DNA of 64,000 nucleotides from positions 587,133-651,132 of the forward strand of contig NZ_BMYY01000001.1 in NCBI RefSeq assembly GCF_014652515.1, read 5' to 3'. Of this stretch, positions 25,797 through 34,404 are shown one piece after another. Positions within the stretch are counted from its first letter, which is position 1. Each line of letters opens with the position of its first letter. Under the pieces are notes generated by a model. The model made no database searches, was not told the DNA's origin, and was given only the letters and a program-made list of their open reading frames with translations. This DNA comes from Bacterioplanes sanyensis (GTDB lineage Bacteria; Pseudomonadota; Gammaproteobacteria; Pseudomonadales; Oceanobacteraceae). Made by a program: the position numbers and the translations under genes.

Positions 25797-27185
25797 TTAG
25801 GTATCGACCTGCTTGCGCAGTTTGCGCGCGGCGCGCTCCAAGGCTGCGGCCACTTTTTCACGCTCCACGTCCTTAACTTTGTCGGTCTCCAAATAGAGTG
25901 AAAAGCCCTCGGTGTCGTGATTGACGAAACTGGGGTTGGCACCCAAATCACGGCGGTAGTCGACCACTTGATAAAGCGGCACTGGGTCTCTAAAACCTTT
26001 GACTTGAGCTGTGCCACGGGTACGGCAGATGATTTTATCTTTGATCAGGGCATAGGTTTCGTGTGAGATCAAAATCTCACCGGGTTCCGCTTCGCTTTCT
26101 AAGCGTGCCGCCAGGTTTACCTCTTTGCCGATGATGGTGTAATCCATGCGGCTTTCGGTGCCGAAGTTGCCCACGGTGACATAGCCGGTGTTGATGCCCA
26201 TGCGAATTTGCAGCGGCGCCGTCATGCCGTGCTCGGCCCATTGCTTGCGCAGCTTGAGCATATGCCGACGCATCTCAATGGCCATGGCCACGCAGGCCAG
26301 AGCATCGCGCTTGGTGCCTTTGGTGCGCGGGTCGCCAAAGAAAATCATAATGCCATCGCCGATAAACTTATCGATGGTGGCGCCATATTTGAGCGCAATG
26401 CGCGACATATCGGTGAGATAGGTGTTGAGCAAGTCGGTAAAGGCTTCGGCTTCCATTTGCTCCGACAAGCTGGTGAAGCCAACGATGTCGGAGAAAAACA
26501 CCACCAGTTTTTTGCGTTGGGTTTCTAATTTTACTTGGCGTTTGCCAGAGAAGATCGACTCCCAAATTTGCGGCGCCACGTACTTAGAAACCTGGTGCGA
26601 TAAGGCCTGAAAGCGCGACACCTGGCCCTGAAACTTGCGCTTTAAGCGAATCAAATCACGCGCTTGGCGGTTGCTGTTAAAGCCCGAAATTGCCAGGTGA
26701 ATGCCCACGCCGATGGCGGCGGTTAAAAACACCGAATCGGGCACCGGGGCGGGCGTTTGATAGCCAAACACCAAGTAGCCAATGGCCGCCCCCGACACCA
26801 ACGAAATAATGCAAAAGGCCCAAGCGGTAAAACTGCCAACAATGATAAAACTGGTGTTGATCATAATCAGAAACAACATCACCAGTGGCATCGGCAGTTG
26901 AATGTAAGACAAAAATAAGCCGGTGAGCAGGGCGTCGCCGTGGATCAATAGCTGGCGAGTGGTGTAACCCCGGCGTTGTCGAAACGGCTTGCTGGCCACA
27001 TAAACGATGTGCGGGTACAGCAGGCAGATCAGGGTGACTACCAATGCGCCTGGGCCAAAATAGTCGTTGAAAAAGCCGACCAATGTGGTGGCAGCGGCGA
27101 CGCCGTAGCCCAATACGCGGGCCATGTAATCCTGTTTGGGTAGGGTAGATTCGCTGAACTGAGCGTCGTCAGCCTGACTGGTCAT
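25797..27185 (-). CDS. cyaB: Membrane adenylate cyclase, MASE2 plus class III domain
   Basis: Makes cAMP from ATP. 462 residues: an N-terminal MASE2-type membrane sensor with about six helices (residues 25-165), a short linker helix, and a class III cyclase domain (about 220-400). Metal aspartates D233 (FFSDIVGF) and D277 (FIGDGIMIFFGD), adenine-specifying K273 and D348, and transition-state N357 and R361 are all present, which points to ATP rather than GTP. Length and layout match Pseudomonas CyaB. A 200-base divergent gap separates it from the nitroreductase gene; no CRP-like site was recognised there. Confidence 0.92.
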   Translation of the reverse strand: MTSQADDAQFSESTLPKQDYMARVLGYGVAAATTLVGFFNDYFGPGALVVTLICLLYPHIVYVASKPFRQRRGYTTRQLLIHGDALLTGLFLSYIQLPMPLVMLFLIMINTSFIIVGSFTAWAFCIISLVSGAAIGYLVFGYQTPAPVPDSVFLTAAIGVGIHLAISGFNSNRQARDLIRLKRKFQGQVSRFQALSHQVSKYVAPQIWESIFSGKRQVKLETQRKKLVVFFSDIVGFTSLSEQMEAEAFTDLLNTYLTDMSRIALKYGATIDKFIGDGIMIFFGDPRTKGTKRDALACVAMAIEMRRHMLKLRKQWAEHGMTAPLQIRMGINTGYVTVGNFGTESRMDYTIIGKEVNLAARLESEAEPGEILISHETYALIKDKIICRTRGTAQVKGFRDPVPLYQVVDYRRDLGANPSFVNHDTEGFSLYLETDKVKDVEREKVAAALERAARKLRKQVDT

Positions 27186-27386
27186 GAACGCATTCCACTG
27201 TTGTTGTCGTTATGGTCATACAGGTTGCCCGCAAACCCTTCTGTATACCGAGAATAGTGAGGTCTAGCAAGCAACTGCGCGAGACAATGGCAGCCAGCTT
27301 CGCGCAGATCAAGCAATGCATGGTTTAGTTCCGTAACAGCCATCATTACAATATTGGTCATCTTTTTCCGTACAGTGACACTTTCT

Positions 27387-27953
27387 ATGAATGCGATCGA
27401 CGTTTTAACGCAGCGCGTATCCGCTCCGCAGCTTACTGGGCCAGACATCAGCGACGAGCACATCCACACAATGATGCAGGCCGCACTGCGCGCGCCCGAC
27501 CACGCTTGGTTGCGACCTAGCCGCTACCTGATTATTCGCGGCGCGCAGCGTAAGCAATTAGGCGAATGCTTTCTGCAGGGTATGGATAACTGGTCGCAAT
27601 TATCCGACGACAAGCAAGAAAAGTTCCGAAACATGCTGTGCCGAGCCCCATTGGTGATTGCCGCAGTTACCCGAGTGACGGAACACGCCAAAGTCCCGCG
27701 TGATGAGCAAATTCTGTCTACTGGTGCTGGCATTCAAAACATCCTTAACGCTGCCTGGGCACTGGGCTTGGGCGCCATTTGGCGTACCGGCGACATGGCT
27801 CACAGCCAGGCCGTGCATAACGCCCTGGGGCTTAAGACAAATGACGTGCTGGTCGGCTTCGTCTACATCGGCCACGTTAACTGCCGTTTAAAGCAGCCAC
27901 CGGAGCTTGATCACGCTCAGTTTGTTACCGAATGGCGTGGGAATTGCGAGTAA
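27387..27953 (+). CDS. Nitroreductase family protein (YdjA-like)
   Basis: Small FMN-dependent oxidoreductase of the nitroreductase fold, 188 residues, close in size to E. coli YdjA. Conserved parts are ALRAPDHAWLRPSRYLII at residues about 35-52 (FMN phosphate contact), VPRDEQ, and GLGAIWRTGD near residue 130. Start MNAIDVLTQR at 27387 gives the family N-terminus. The physiological substrate is not known. It is divergent from cyaB and upstream of tRNA-Ser. Confidence 0.87.
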   Translation: MNAIDVLTQRVSAPQLTGPDISDEHIHTMMQAALRAPDHAWLRPSRYLIIRGAQRKQLGECFLQGMDNWSQLSDDKQEKFRNMLCRAPLVIAAVTRVTEHAKVPRDEQILSTGAGIQNILNAAWALGLGAIWRTGDMAHSQAVHNALGLKTNDVLVGFVYIGHVNCRLKQPPELDHAQFVTEWRGNCE

Positions 27954-27977
27954 AAACAACACATTAGCGAGAAACGC

Positions 27978-28006
27978 TTGACGCTCACCAGGCAGGTGCG
28001 TATAGT
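27978..28006 (+). promoter_or_regulatory. Promoter of tRNA-Ser
   Basis: TTGACG (27978-27983), 17-base spacer, TATAGT (28001-28006), followed by a GC-rich discriminator TCGCCGCC. The architecture is the same as at the tRNA-Glu operon. Confidence 0.85.
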
Positions 28007-28050
28007 TCGCCGCCATTGATTAGCGCAACTCTCGTTGCTGGCTAATAACT

Positions 28051-28138
28051 GGTGAGGTGTCCGAGTGGTCGAAGGAGCACGCCTGGAAAGCGTGTATACC
28101 GAAAGGTATCGAGGGTTCGAATCCCTCCCTCACCGCCA
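28051..28138 (+). tRNA. tRNA-Ser(GGA)
   Basis: An 88-base type II tRNA: acceptor GGTGAGG / CCTCACC with encoded GCCA, anticodon GGA in GCCTGGAAAGC, long variable arm TATACCGAAAGGTATC, T-loop GGTTCGAATCC. Confidence 0.97.
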
Positions 28139-28149
28139 CGAATTAAGAT

Positions 28150-28184
28150 AAAAAATCCTCTGTCGTGAGACAGGGGATTTTTTA
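28150..28184 (+). terminator. Terminator of tRNA-Ser
   Basis: Very strong 15-bp stem, AAAAAATCCTCTGTC / GACAGGGGATTTTTT with loop GTGA and one G-U pair, twelve bases after the tRNA. Confidence 0.93.
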
Positions 28185-28219
28185 TGCCTAACATTTGCGG
28201 GGACGGGGGGGGGTACAGA

Positions 28220-28470
28220 GAACACTCGCGGGGTCGTGCCGAGCGCAGCGACAAACGTTGGCTTTGCCAACGGCCCGAAGGGGAGTAATCCCTCCCTCTG
28301 GCGAGTAAATGAGCATCCTGAGAGGCTGTTCAACACCGCGACAACGAGAAAAAGAGGTTTTAATGAGGGCAGGGCGAGAACCCTCGTTGTTCATACCAAG
28401 CGCAGCGATTAATACCAACTTTCCGGAGGCCGAAGTGGCATCATCCCTCCCTCACTTCCCCACACCCCAA
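28220..28470 (+). repeat. Two decayed tRNA-Ser-tail repeat units
   Basis: Two related units follow the tRNA-Ser terminator. Each has AGCGCAGCGA (near 28237 and 28399), then a variable part with CCGAAG, then a copy of the tRNA-Ser 3' tail: AATCCCTCCCTC at 28287-28298 and ATCCCTCCCTCAC at 28443-28455, 155 bases apart. The first also has hairpin GTTGGC / GCCAAC. The motif AGCGCAGCGA...CCGAAGGG is, in reverse complement, the GC-rich block of the 70-bp arrays at 21.7-22.7 kb. No gene is present from 28185 to 28540. Confidence 0.6.
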
Positions 28471-28540
28471 AAATGCGAATAGCCTCTCGATAAACTCCCT
28501 CGTATCATGGCAGCCATTAATATACTGGTTGGGAAATTTC

Positions 28541-29074
28541 GTGCGTATTCGTCCTGCTCACATAGAAGATGCTGAAGCCATAGCAAACCTGCATGCCAAC
28601 AGTTGGCGCATTGCCTATTGCGGCATTTTGTCCGATGAATTCCTAGGTAACCAAGTATCTGCTGATAGATTAAAGGCCTGGCAGGAAAAGTTTAACTGCG
28701 CAAAAAACAATCAAAAAATATGGGTGGCTGAAGAAGGCGACGACCTGACTGGCTTTATCTGCATTTATGGCGATGAGCACGAAACCCTAGGTACCTTTAT
28801 TGATAACTTGCACGTCGCGGCGGCTTATCAAGGTCAGGGTATTGGCCGACAGTTAATGCACACCGTGGCTGAGTGGGTAAATCATAATTGCGCGAGTAAA
28901 GGGCTGTATCTTGAGGTGCTGGCGGATAACCAGCAGGCGCAGAGGTTTTATCAGGGCTTGGCCGGCAAACCGGTCAAAAGCCAATGGTGGCAGCCGCCGG
29001 GCGATGGCGAAAAAGTTAAAGAGTGGCTGTATAGTTGGCGGCATGCTGATCTGGTGATGCAAGCTATTTGCTAA
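28541..29074 (+). CDS. GNAT-family N-acetyltransferase
   Basis: 177-residue acetyltransferase of the GNAT fold; substrate unknown. MRIRPAHIEDAEAIANLH at the start, IDNLHVAAAYQGQGIGRQLMH (acetyl-CoA pyrophosphate loop QGQGIGRQ near residue 105) and LEVLADNQQAQRFYQ are the expected motif B/A/C blocks. GTG at 28541 was preferred to TTG four codons earlier because it has TTGGGA six bases upstream and begins at the first family strand. The last 33 bases belong to a 336-bp repeat whose second copy, 6378 bases on, carries the same tail without the gene. Confidence 0.85.
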   Translation: MRIRPAHIEDAEAIANLHANSWRIAYCGILSDEFLGNQVSADRLKAWQEKFNCAKNNQKIWVAEEGDDLTGFICIYGDEHETLGTFIDNLHVAAAYQGQGIGRQLMHTVAEWVNHNCASKGLYLEVLADNQQAQRFYQGLAGKPVKSQWWQPPGDGEKVKEWLYSWRHADLVMQAIC

Positions 29075-29377
29075 TGGCGGGCAAGCGTGCAGGTTTCTGC
29101 AGCCTTGCCCAGCTGGTGCCCTTATTTCTCGCGCATCGGCCACACACTGCAAAGCCTTTGAATGGTATGTGCCCATTTGGCGGCGGTGGGCTTGCAGACG
29201 CTGTTTTGGTTGCCGAATAATCCGGTTTCGCTAAAGGCGTTGGCCAGCTCGGTGGTGTACAGCCACTTCACTGGAACAGCGTACTCAGCGTCGTCATCTG
29301 GCTCATGCAAAAAGAGGTCGTAGTCGATGACGGTATCGAGTTCGGCGAGTGTTTTGCCATCGACCGTAAATTCATGG
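29042..29377. repeat. Direct repeat A, left copy (336 bp)
   Basis: Matches 35420-35755 with a constant offset of 6378 bases, so there are no gaps, and with only scattered mismatches. It spans the end of the GNAT gene, the intergenic bases and the 3' end of the DUF91 nuclease gene. Together the two copies bracket the RT-Fic part of the island. Confidence 0.9.
29122..29377 (-). pseudogene. 3' fragment of the DUF91/NucS-like nuclease gene
   Basis: Encodes the last ~85 residues of the protein at 35500-36597, nearly identical (for example YTTELANAFSETGLFG and the end VWPMREK against VWPMHEK). It lacks the catalytic N-terminal domain and breaks off at 29377, nine bases before the stop codon of the RT gene. 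It is a relic created by duplication at the island border. An ATG-started 62-residue frame (29122-29310) survives but is unlikely to matter. Confidence 0.85.
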
Positions 29378-29385
29378 GCTCGTCC

Positions 29386-32300
29386 TTAATTCCGTTGCTT
29401 CAGTGGGACGCCGGCTGGTGGCGTCTTTGTTTTTAACCCTGAAGTCATGCTCGAACCTACGCCATCCCGTCTGAAGTCGAACATGTTCATTTCAAACGTG
29501 TTGATCGCTACCTGGTTATTACCTGTTGAATGGGCAATCAGGCGCTTGTGGCTTTCTTTGTATGGGGCCCTCGCGTAAGAGCCGCCAAACTCACCGGTAT
29601 TGACGAGTACAACAGGTTGATACATGTGATAGTGCATTGCTTCCACCATGGTATCGAAGGTTCCCACATCTCTATTCAGAGCAGGGATGAGGAGCGCATT
29701 GGATTTGTCCTGTAAGTCTGCGCTGAGTTTGATATCCGTAGCGTCGTAACAGATTGCGCTTGTCAGCTTAAACCCCAGTTTATCCTTGAACTTAGGGTGC
29801 TTAAGTTCAATGAAGAGTTGATAAGGACGCCAGCGTTGAATTTTTCCTTTCTCGTCGGCCATCATGTGAAACTTGCCTTGATAGCGCTTAATCTCGTTCT
29901 GATTGCCATTGTGTTTACGAGGAACGATCCACAAGGCGCAGTTGTTAGGGCCCGGAACTCCCTTTTGATGAATGAAACCTAAACCTGCCAGAACAACCGC
30001 GTGGGTCTGCCGAGAAAGCTGAATCAGTATATCGATGTCATCTTCATGTACCGATAGTTCGGGCCATACGATCAGGTCAATATCTTGCTCCCGTTCTCCG
30101 TCATGGCAGTCTTCGACTCGCTGAGCTTTCACGTGTTTCACGACCAGTTCTGCGACACGCGCGACGTGGCGACGATGTTTGTAGCGGTAGTCTGGATCAT
30201 TCAGAAGCAAACCGGCTCTTCCGAAGTCATCTTTCATCGGAAGCTTAGATTGAACCATGGCGACTTTAAGAGAAGTCTTTTCTTTATGCCAGGCTGGCAT
30301 TATCAGCTCTGGTAAGCCTGGCATGCTGGAGAACTGGCAATAGTTTTCTTTGAGAACCTCAAGTCGCTTGTTAACCAACTCGCTGACGTTTTTAAACGTG
30401 TACTCCCTTGGCCATTCAAAGCCTTGGTCATTAACGTGAATGCCGGGCCAGCGAAGTAGCTTGGCTAACAGGGTCGATAGCCATGTGGAAAACTGCGCAG
30501 ACTCACCCGCCAACGCTTCTGGGGTTGTCATCATGCCGAATTGGCGTTTGAAGCTGGTCGACTTCAGGCCACGGTAACCAGTTCTTGGAGTAAATGACTG
30601 ACCAAAGCCAGTTGGATCTGCAGAGCCAGCCAGCACTGCACGCATTGCTAAAGCTATACGTTGCAGCGCTATAGGTTCGTTTTCAAAATATTTCAGATGC
30701 TCAGATACTTTAGGTAGAGATTCCTGAAGGACGAGTTCGTCTATTGTTAACTCTTTATCAAAGGCTGAAAAGGAGGGAGGGTTGCTGTATCCGGAGGCGC
30801 TTTTGACCTTGGTACGGCTCAGGTCAATAACTTTCAGATAGTTAATTGACGATTTATTTTTAGCTTCCAATAAAGCACTAAAAAGCTTGAGTGCCATTAT
30901 CTCGTTGCCGAATGGATTGTCATCACGACTACTGAGCTGATAAATCCCCATCGGTTTGGAAATATCGTTCAATGGCTTCGCTGATGGTTTGACATTTAGG
31001 TACAGGCTTTCGGATAGCGCGCTTATGAATCCAGTCTTGTTTGCTATATACCATTCATACTTAATCGCCCTAGCATGGAGTATCAGCGAGCGAACAAAGG
31101 ATGCATCTTGGGTCGCCATCTTTTCAACGACATCCTTAATGTTCATGGTTTGCATATGTGCATCAAGCAGACAGCTAGTAGCGCGAAGTACTGTTTTTTG
31201 ATCGCCAGCCAGTTGGTTGGCTAAGAGAATACATGAGGCAACGGTTTCGGAAGTAGTACTAGTATCCAGAGATATGCTGCGGAAGCCCTTAGCTAGCTTA
31301 AATATCAAGTCTTGTTCGTTGTCACCGCACGATTCTTCGAGGGTAGTATCCAGCCTGACGAGAAGCAGGAATCTGGCTTGTTCAGCCAGTAGATTGAATG
31401 GCTTCTCTTTGTCTGAGGTCGACGTGGATTTATCGTCTTCTTCGCAATCTGAGGGCGACTCTTCAGCACTCTCTTTTAAGACCTGAACAGCTCGACTTTG
31501 CAGAAGCTCAAAGTACCCATCGACATCGGCATGTGCTGGAATGGCCTGTGGATCTTTACGGTGAATCGTTACTGCAGAATGCCTGAAAATCTCGGCTAGG
31601 CAATAAGTGGCCACCGCTGCTTGCTTTAGTTCTGACTCGTTTCTTTCTTCTGGCTTATCTGAAGGCTGTAGCCTCCTCAGCAGTACGTTGTTCAGTTGCT
31701 CCAGAACTGGTTCAAGGAGTTTGGGGCTAGGGTAAAGCTCTAACCCTTTTTTAAGAAGTAAAACAAGTGCTGGGTCCATGGACCAGGCCCCAACCAAGCG
31801 CCTTGCCATTCGCTCTTGCAGGTAATCCCAATCACCAGCTATCGGATTGCCGTTTGCATCGGTTTTCCGTGAAGTGAAGTGACGCTTCTCATTAAGTACA
31901 CGAGAGATTTTATTGGCTGCAAAGCGTTTAAGCGTGTCCTCTCGTACATCGAAGACACTTTTTTCAATCATAGCGAGCCGGTTTATACGGCACTCGCCTT
32001 CTTCCGAACTCTGATCAACCTTAGAGTTATCAGAGAGCATTAACAGCGATTCTAGCTGGGTAACCAGCTCATCAGCACCCTCGTTGCTCAAAGGGCCACT
32101 CAGGTTGCTTTGTAGAGCTTCAAGCGAGCTGGATATCCCTTTTGATTTACCACGATAGACTTCTACCTTTGTTTTTTCTTTATTTAGTTTCAGTCCATTT
32201 TTTTTAAGCTCCGGTTCGAGCCAGGTATTTATTGCGTTTCGAATATTGGAAAGGGGTTTAGAGTTATTTTCACCTCTTGCTGGCCCTGTTACGATCAGTC

Positions 32301-33378
32301 GCATATCGTCTACGTAGCGGCAGTAGTCAATCAGGGTGAGGGTCTTTGCAGTTTCTTTCGGTAGCCCATTTTTAATCCAGGCAAGCATCTGAGAATCAAA
32401 GTCGAGCATGTAAATATTAGATAGAAAGCCCGATGCGACGAGCCCTTGAGGTAAGCCTTTTCTTGGTTCTTTAACTTCTTCTGTCGCACAGATGTGATAA
32501 TTTTCTTTAGCGCACGCAGACCAGTCCCAATCATCAAATGCCTGTAGCAGGGTTTCTACTGCACCTTTTTCATTAATTGCCGCGTTCTGCTTATCTCGCA
32601 CGACGCCCGTAATTTTTTCTAAGAGCTTTTTTCTATTGATCAGATCAAAGAACTGACTAAGATCTAGCTCAATCAGATAGATCTCTTCATCCGGTGATTT
32701 CTCAGGAAGCGCTTTTGCTGCAAAGTGATAGGGCCGCTGCAAAAACTTACGGTAATCCGTGAAATACTTGCTGTAGATGGTCGTGGCGCCGTAGTTGTGT
32801 TCTGCGGTTAGCTTGCCTTCTGACTCTTCGTTGTATGTGCAGTAAAGGCGGTTCCCATAACTGACTACCTGTTTATCGTGAACTTCATCGTAATCGGTCG
32901 ATGGATCGCCTTGCAGTGCTTCGACTTCGTTGGCCAGACACATCATCACTAGAGTCATGATTGTCTGTTCTTTGATGCCGATATGGGCGAGTGGCCGTAA
33001 CTTTACATCTCTCAGGTGGACTGGCTGCCATTTTAAGCAGTAGCAATTTTTTACTTCTAAATCCACTTCATCGAAGTTGCTTTTTAGCAACTCGTCCATA
33101 GTTTTCCGGGGCGTAAAGTGCCATTGGGAGGTCTTTGGCGCTGGTACGAGCTTAAGGTCATCAAACCGTATTGAGCCCCCTAGAATACCATTACGCCATT
33201 CCTCACATAGCTTCGGCAGATTCAGAGCCGACTTATCGAGTTCAAAATTATCGGCATACCAATTGGTATTGCGGATATATTCATGTGCCTTCTTCCATGC
33301 CAAAGCCATCAGCATAGGATCGGTCAGGTAGTCTTTCGTCAGCTTAAGGCTGTCGTATTTTTCTTGTATTTGAGGCAT
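29386..33378 (-). CDS. drt1: Reverse transcriptase-nitrilase fusion (defence-associated RT type 1, UG1)
   Basis: A 1330-residue single-chain protein. N-terminal reverse transcriptase: first metal Asp D239 in IELDLSQFFDL, GLPQGLVASGFLSNIYM at about 308-324, and the catalytic YVDD at 355-358. A long helical middle of about 600 residues has no recognised family. The C-terminal carbon-nitrogen hydrolase domain (about 1041-1300) keeps its triad: E1107 in VWPELS, K1169 in GKFHM and C1210 in SAICYDATD. This RT plus nitrilase layout defines the UG1 group, known to protect against phages; its mechanism is little understood. All catalytic residues are intact, so it is probably functional. The gene starts ten bases behind an hsdR'-'hsdS relic on the same strand and may be read from that gene's old promoter. 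Confidence 0.93.
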   Translation of the reverse strand: MPQIQEKYDSLKLTKDYLTDPMLMALAWKKAHEYIRNTNWYADNFELDKSALNLPKLCEEWRNGILGGSIRFDDLKLVPAPKTSQWHFTPRKTMDELLKSNFDEVDLEVKNCYCLKWQPVHLRDVKLRPLAHIGIKEQTIMTLVMMCLANEVEALQGDPSTDYDEVHDKQVVSYGNRLYCTYNEESEGKLTAEHNYGATTIYSKYFTDYRKFLQRPYHFAAKALPEKSPDEEIYLIELDLSQFFDLINRKKLLEKITGVVRDKQNAAINEKGAVETLLQAFDDWDWSACAKENYHICATEEVKEPRKGLPQGLVASGFLSNIYMLDFDSQMLAWIKNGLPKETAKTLTLIDYCRYVDDMRLIVTGPARGENNSKPLSNIRNAINTWLEPELKKNGLKLNKEKTKVEVYRGKSKGISSSLEALQSNLSGPLSNEGADELVTQLESLLMLSDNSKVDQSSEEGECRINRLAMIEKSVFDVREDTLKRFAANKISRVLNEKRHFTSRKTDANGNPIAGDWDYLQERMARRLVGAWSMDPALVLLLKKGLELYPSPKLLEPVLEQLNNVLLRRLQPSDKPEERNESELKQAAVATYCLAEIFRHSAVTIHRKDPQAIPAHADVDGYFELLQSRAVQVLKESAEESPSDCEEDDKSTSTSDKEKPFNLLAEQARFLLLVRLDTTLEESCGDNEQDLIFKLAKGFRSISLDTSTTSETVASCILLANQLAGDQKTVLRATSCLLDAHMQTMNIKDVVEKMATQDASFVRSLILHARAIKYEWYIANKTGFISALSESLYLNVKPSAKPLNDISKPMGIYQLSSRDDNPFGNEIMALKLFSALLEAKNKSSINYLKVIDLSRTKVKSASGYSNPPSFSAFDKELTIDELVLQESLPKVSEHLKYFENEPIALQRIALAMRAVLAGSADPTGFGQSFTPRTGYRGLKSTSFKRQFGMMTTPEALAGESAQFSTWLSTLLAKLLRWPGIHVNDQGFEWPREYTFKNVSELVNKRLEVLKENYCQFSSMPGLPELIMPAWHKEKTSLKVAMVQSKLPMKDDFGRAGLLLNDPDYRYKHRRHVARVAELVVKHVKAQRVEDCHDGEREQDIDLIVWPELSVHEDDIDILIQLSRQTHAVVLAGLGFIHQKGVPGPNNCALWIVPRKHNGNQNEIKRYQGKFHMMADEKGKIQRWRPYQLFIELKHPKFKDKLGFKLTSAICYDATDIKLSADLQDKSNALLIPALNRDVGTFDTMVEAMHYHMYQPVVLVNTGEFGGSYARAPYKESHKRLIAHSTGNNQVAINTFEMNMFDFRRDGVGSSMTSGLKTKTPPAGVPLKQRN

Positions 33379-33388
33379 TACGTTGTCC

Positions 33389-33631
33389 TTAACTCAGCGC
33401 CTGCTCAACGATGGCGTTGGTGAGGTGTCGTTCGGTATCGCCGGCTTGCTGAAGTTGGTCTTTTTGCTGGCCGCATAGGGCGAATAGCCTGTCGACTTTG
33501 GCACCGACGCAGCCATCTGTATTGGAGAACTCTTCGTAGACCTGGCTATGAATATCCCACCCGGCGCTGACGATGGCGGGGGAAATGCATTTGGTGCGGA
33601 TATCCGTCTCTGTTAGTGCTTTCTTATCCAT
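33389..33631 (-). pseudogene. In-frame hsdR'-'hsdS fusion, relic of a type I restriction system
   Basis: An 80-residue frame made of two unrelated ends. The first 40 residues (MDKKALTETDIRTK, ISPAIVSAGWD) look like the N-terminus of type I restriction subunit HsdR. The last 36 (AKVDRLFALCGQQKDQLQQA, HLTNAIVEQAL) look like the C-terminal helix of specificity subunit HsdS. The simplest reading is a deletion that removed most of hsdR, all of hsdM and most of hsdS from an hsdR-hsdM-hsdS operon. It is intact as a frame and directly precedes drt1, so it may still act in translation coupling. Confidence 0.75.
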
Positions 33632-33751
33632 AAGACCCAGTGGCTTCTAGTTGAGTTTTTTCTTAGCAGTGAGTCTACTACAGCCGCTGTTGTATCGAAA
33701 AGCACGGGCGCCGCTCAGGCAAGGCGAACCGATACTTAGGCTTGCAGTGGC

Positions 33752-33900
33752 CTCAGCTCAGCCCCGTCAGCACTTCAAATTTGCCATCACCGACGCTGAG
33801 CCCTTGAAAAATATACGACGTTGTCGGTGTTAGTGATACTTCTAATATTTGGGCGCTGGGCAAAAAATTCACGCTGCACAGCCAATGAAAGGTTCAACAT
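33752..33900. repeat. Direct repeat B, left copy (149 bp)
   Basis: About 98% identical to 37883-38032, with two substitutions and one missing T near the end. It carries the last ~50 codons (minus strand) of the gene at 37884-38285, cut off at 33900 where a helicase fragment begins. The bases 33632-33751 in front of it show no feature. Confidence 0.88.
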
Positions 33901-33904
33901 CCTG

Positions 33905-34201
33905 ATAATGTTGCCGGTGGCGGCGGGTGTGGGGTTAACCGTTACTGGAGCCAATCATGTTGTGCACCTTGAGCGCCATTGGAACCCAGCCAAAGAGGCA
34001 CAGGCCTCTGACCGGGTGTACCGCATCGGCCAGAAAAAGCCCGTCAGTATCTACCTGCCCGCAGCGCTGCACCCACAGCACGATGCTTTTGACGTGCACC
34101 TCGATCGGCTGCTGCAAGGCAAGCTGATGCTGAAAGATGCGGTGGTCACCAGCGAAGGTGTTACCGAGAGTGCGATGACAAAAGCGCTGGGGTTATCGTG
34201 A
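33905..34201 (+). pseudogene. C-terminal fragment of a SNF2-family helicase
   Basis: About 98 codons that read as the end of a SWI2/SNF2 ATPase: motif V AAGVGLTVTGANHVVHL, and motif VI region WNPAKEAQASDRVYRIGQ with the QxxDRxxRIGQ arginine finger, then a C-terminal tail. The first two thirds of the enzyme, including Walker A and B, are missing. The frame can be extended upstream into repeat B, but those residues are not helicase. SNF2 proteins of this kind occur in several defence systems; which one this came from cannot be told. Confidence 0.8.
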
Positions 34202-34404
34202 GAGCATAAAGAGTGCCGGTGCAGCAGTTAAGCGGACCCACGTGAGTGAGTCACCGGCAGGACATTGACATAAGGCTTAGTATAATAAGCCCAAATCCGA
34301 CGACACCCGGTATGGATACACCTTGATTGGAAGTTGTTTACACAATTTGCATATGACCTCAATCACATGATCAGCAACCAGGTTCATCCGGACCGTGCGC
34401 CATC
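34202..34404. other. Non-coding spacer with short hairpins inside the island
   Basis: No gene seen. A small perfect hairpin GGCTTA / TAAGCC lies at 34274-34291 and a 7-bp inverted repeat GCCGGTG / CACCGGC lies near 34214-34259. There is no T-tract, and no promoter with proper spacing was recognised. Confidence 0.35.

Noticed and set aside
29386..33378. Retron or group II intron reverse transcriptase
   Set aside because: No msr/msd-like structured RNA was seen next to the gene, no maturase or HNH domain, and the C-terminal nitrilase fits the UG1 group.
33821..33904. Start of a full small gene leading into the helicase motif
   Set aside because: These codons are the reverse strand of repeat B, which is the tail of another gene; the helicase likeness begins only after the repeat ends.
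34267..34286. Sigma70 promoter TTGACA ... TATAAT in the island spacer
   Set aside because: The two boxes are only ten bases apart, too close for sigma70.
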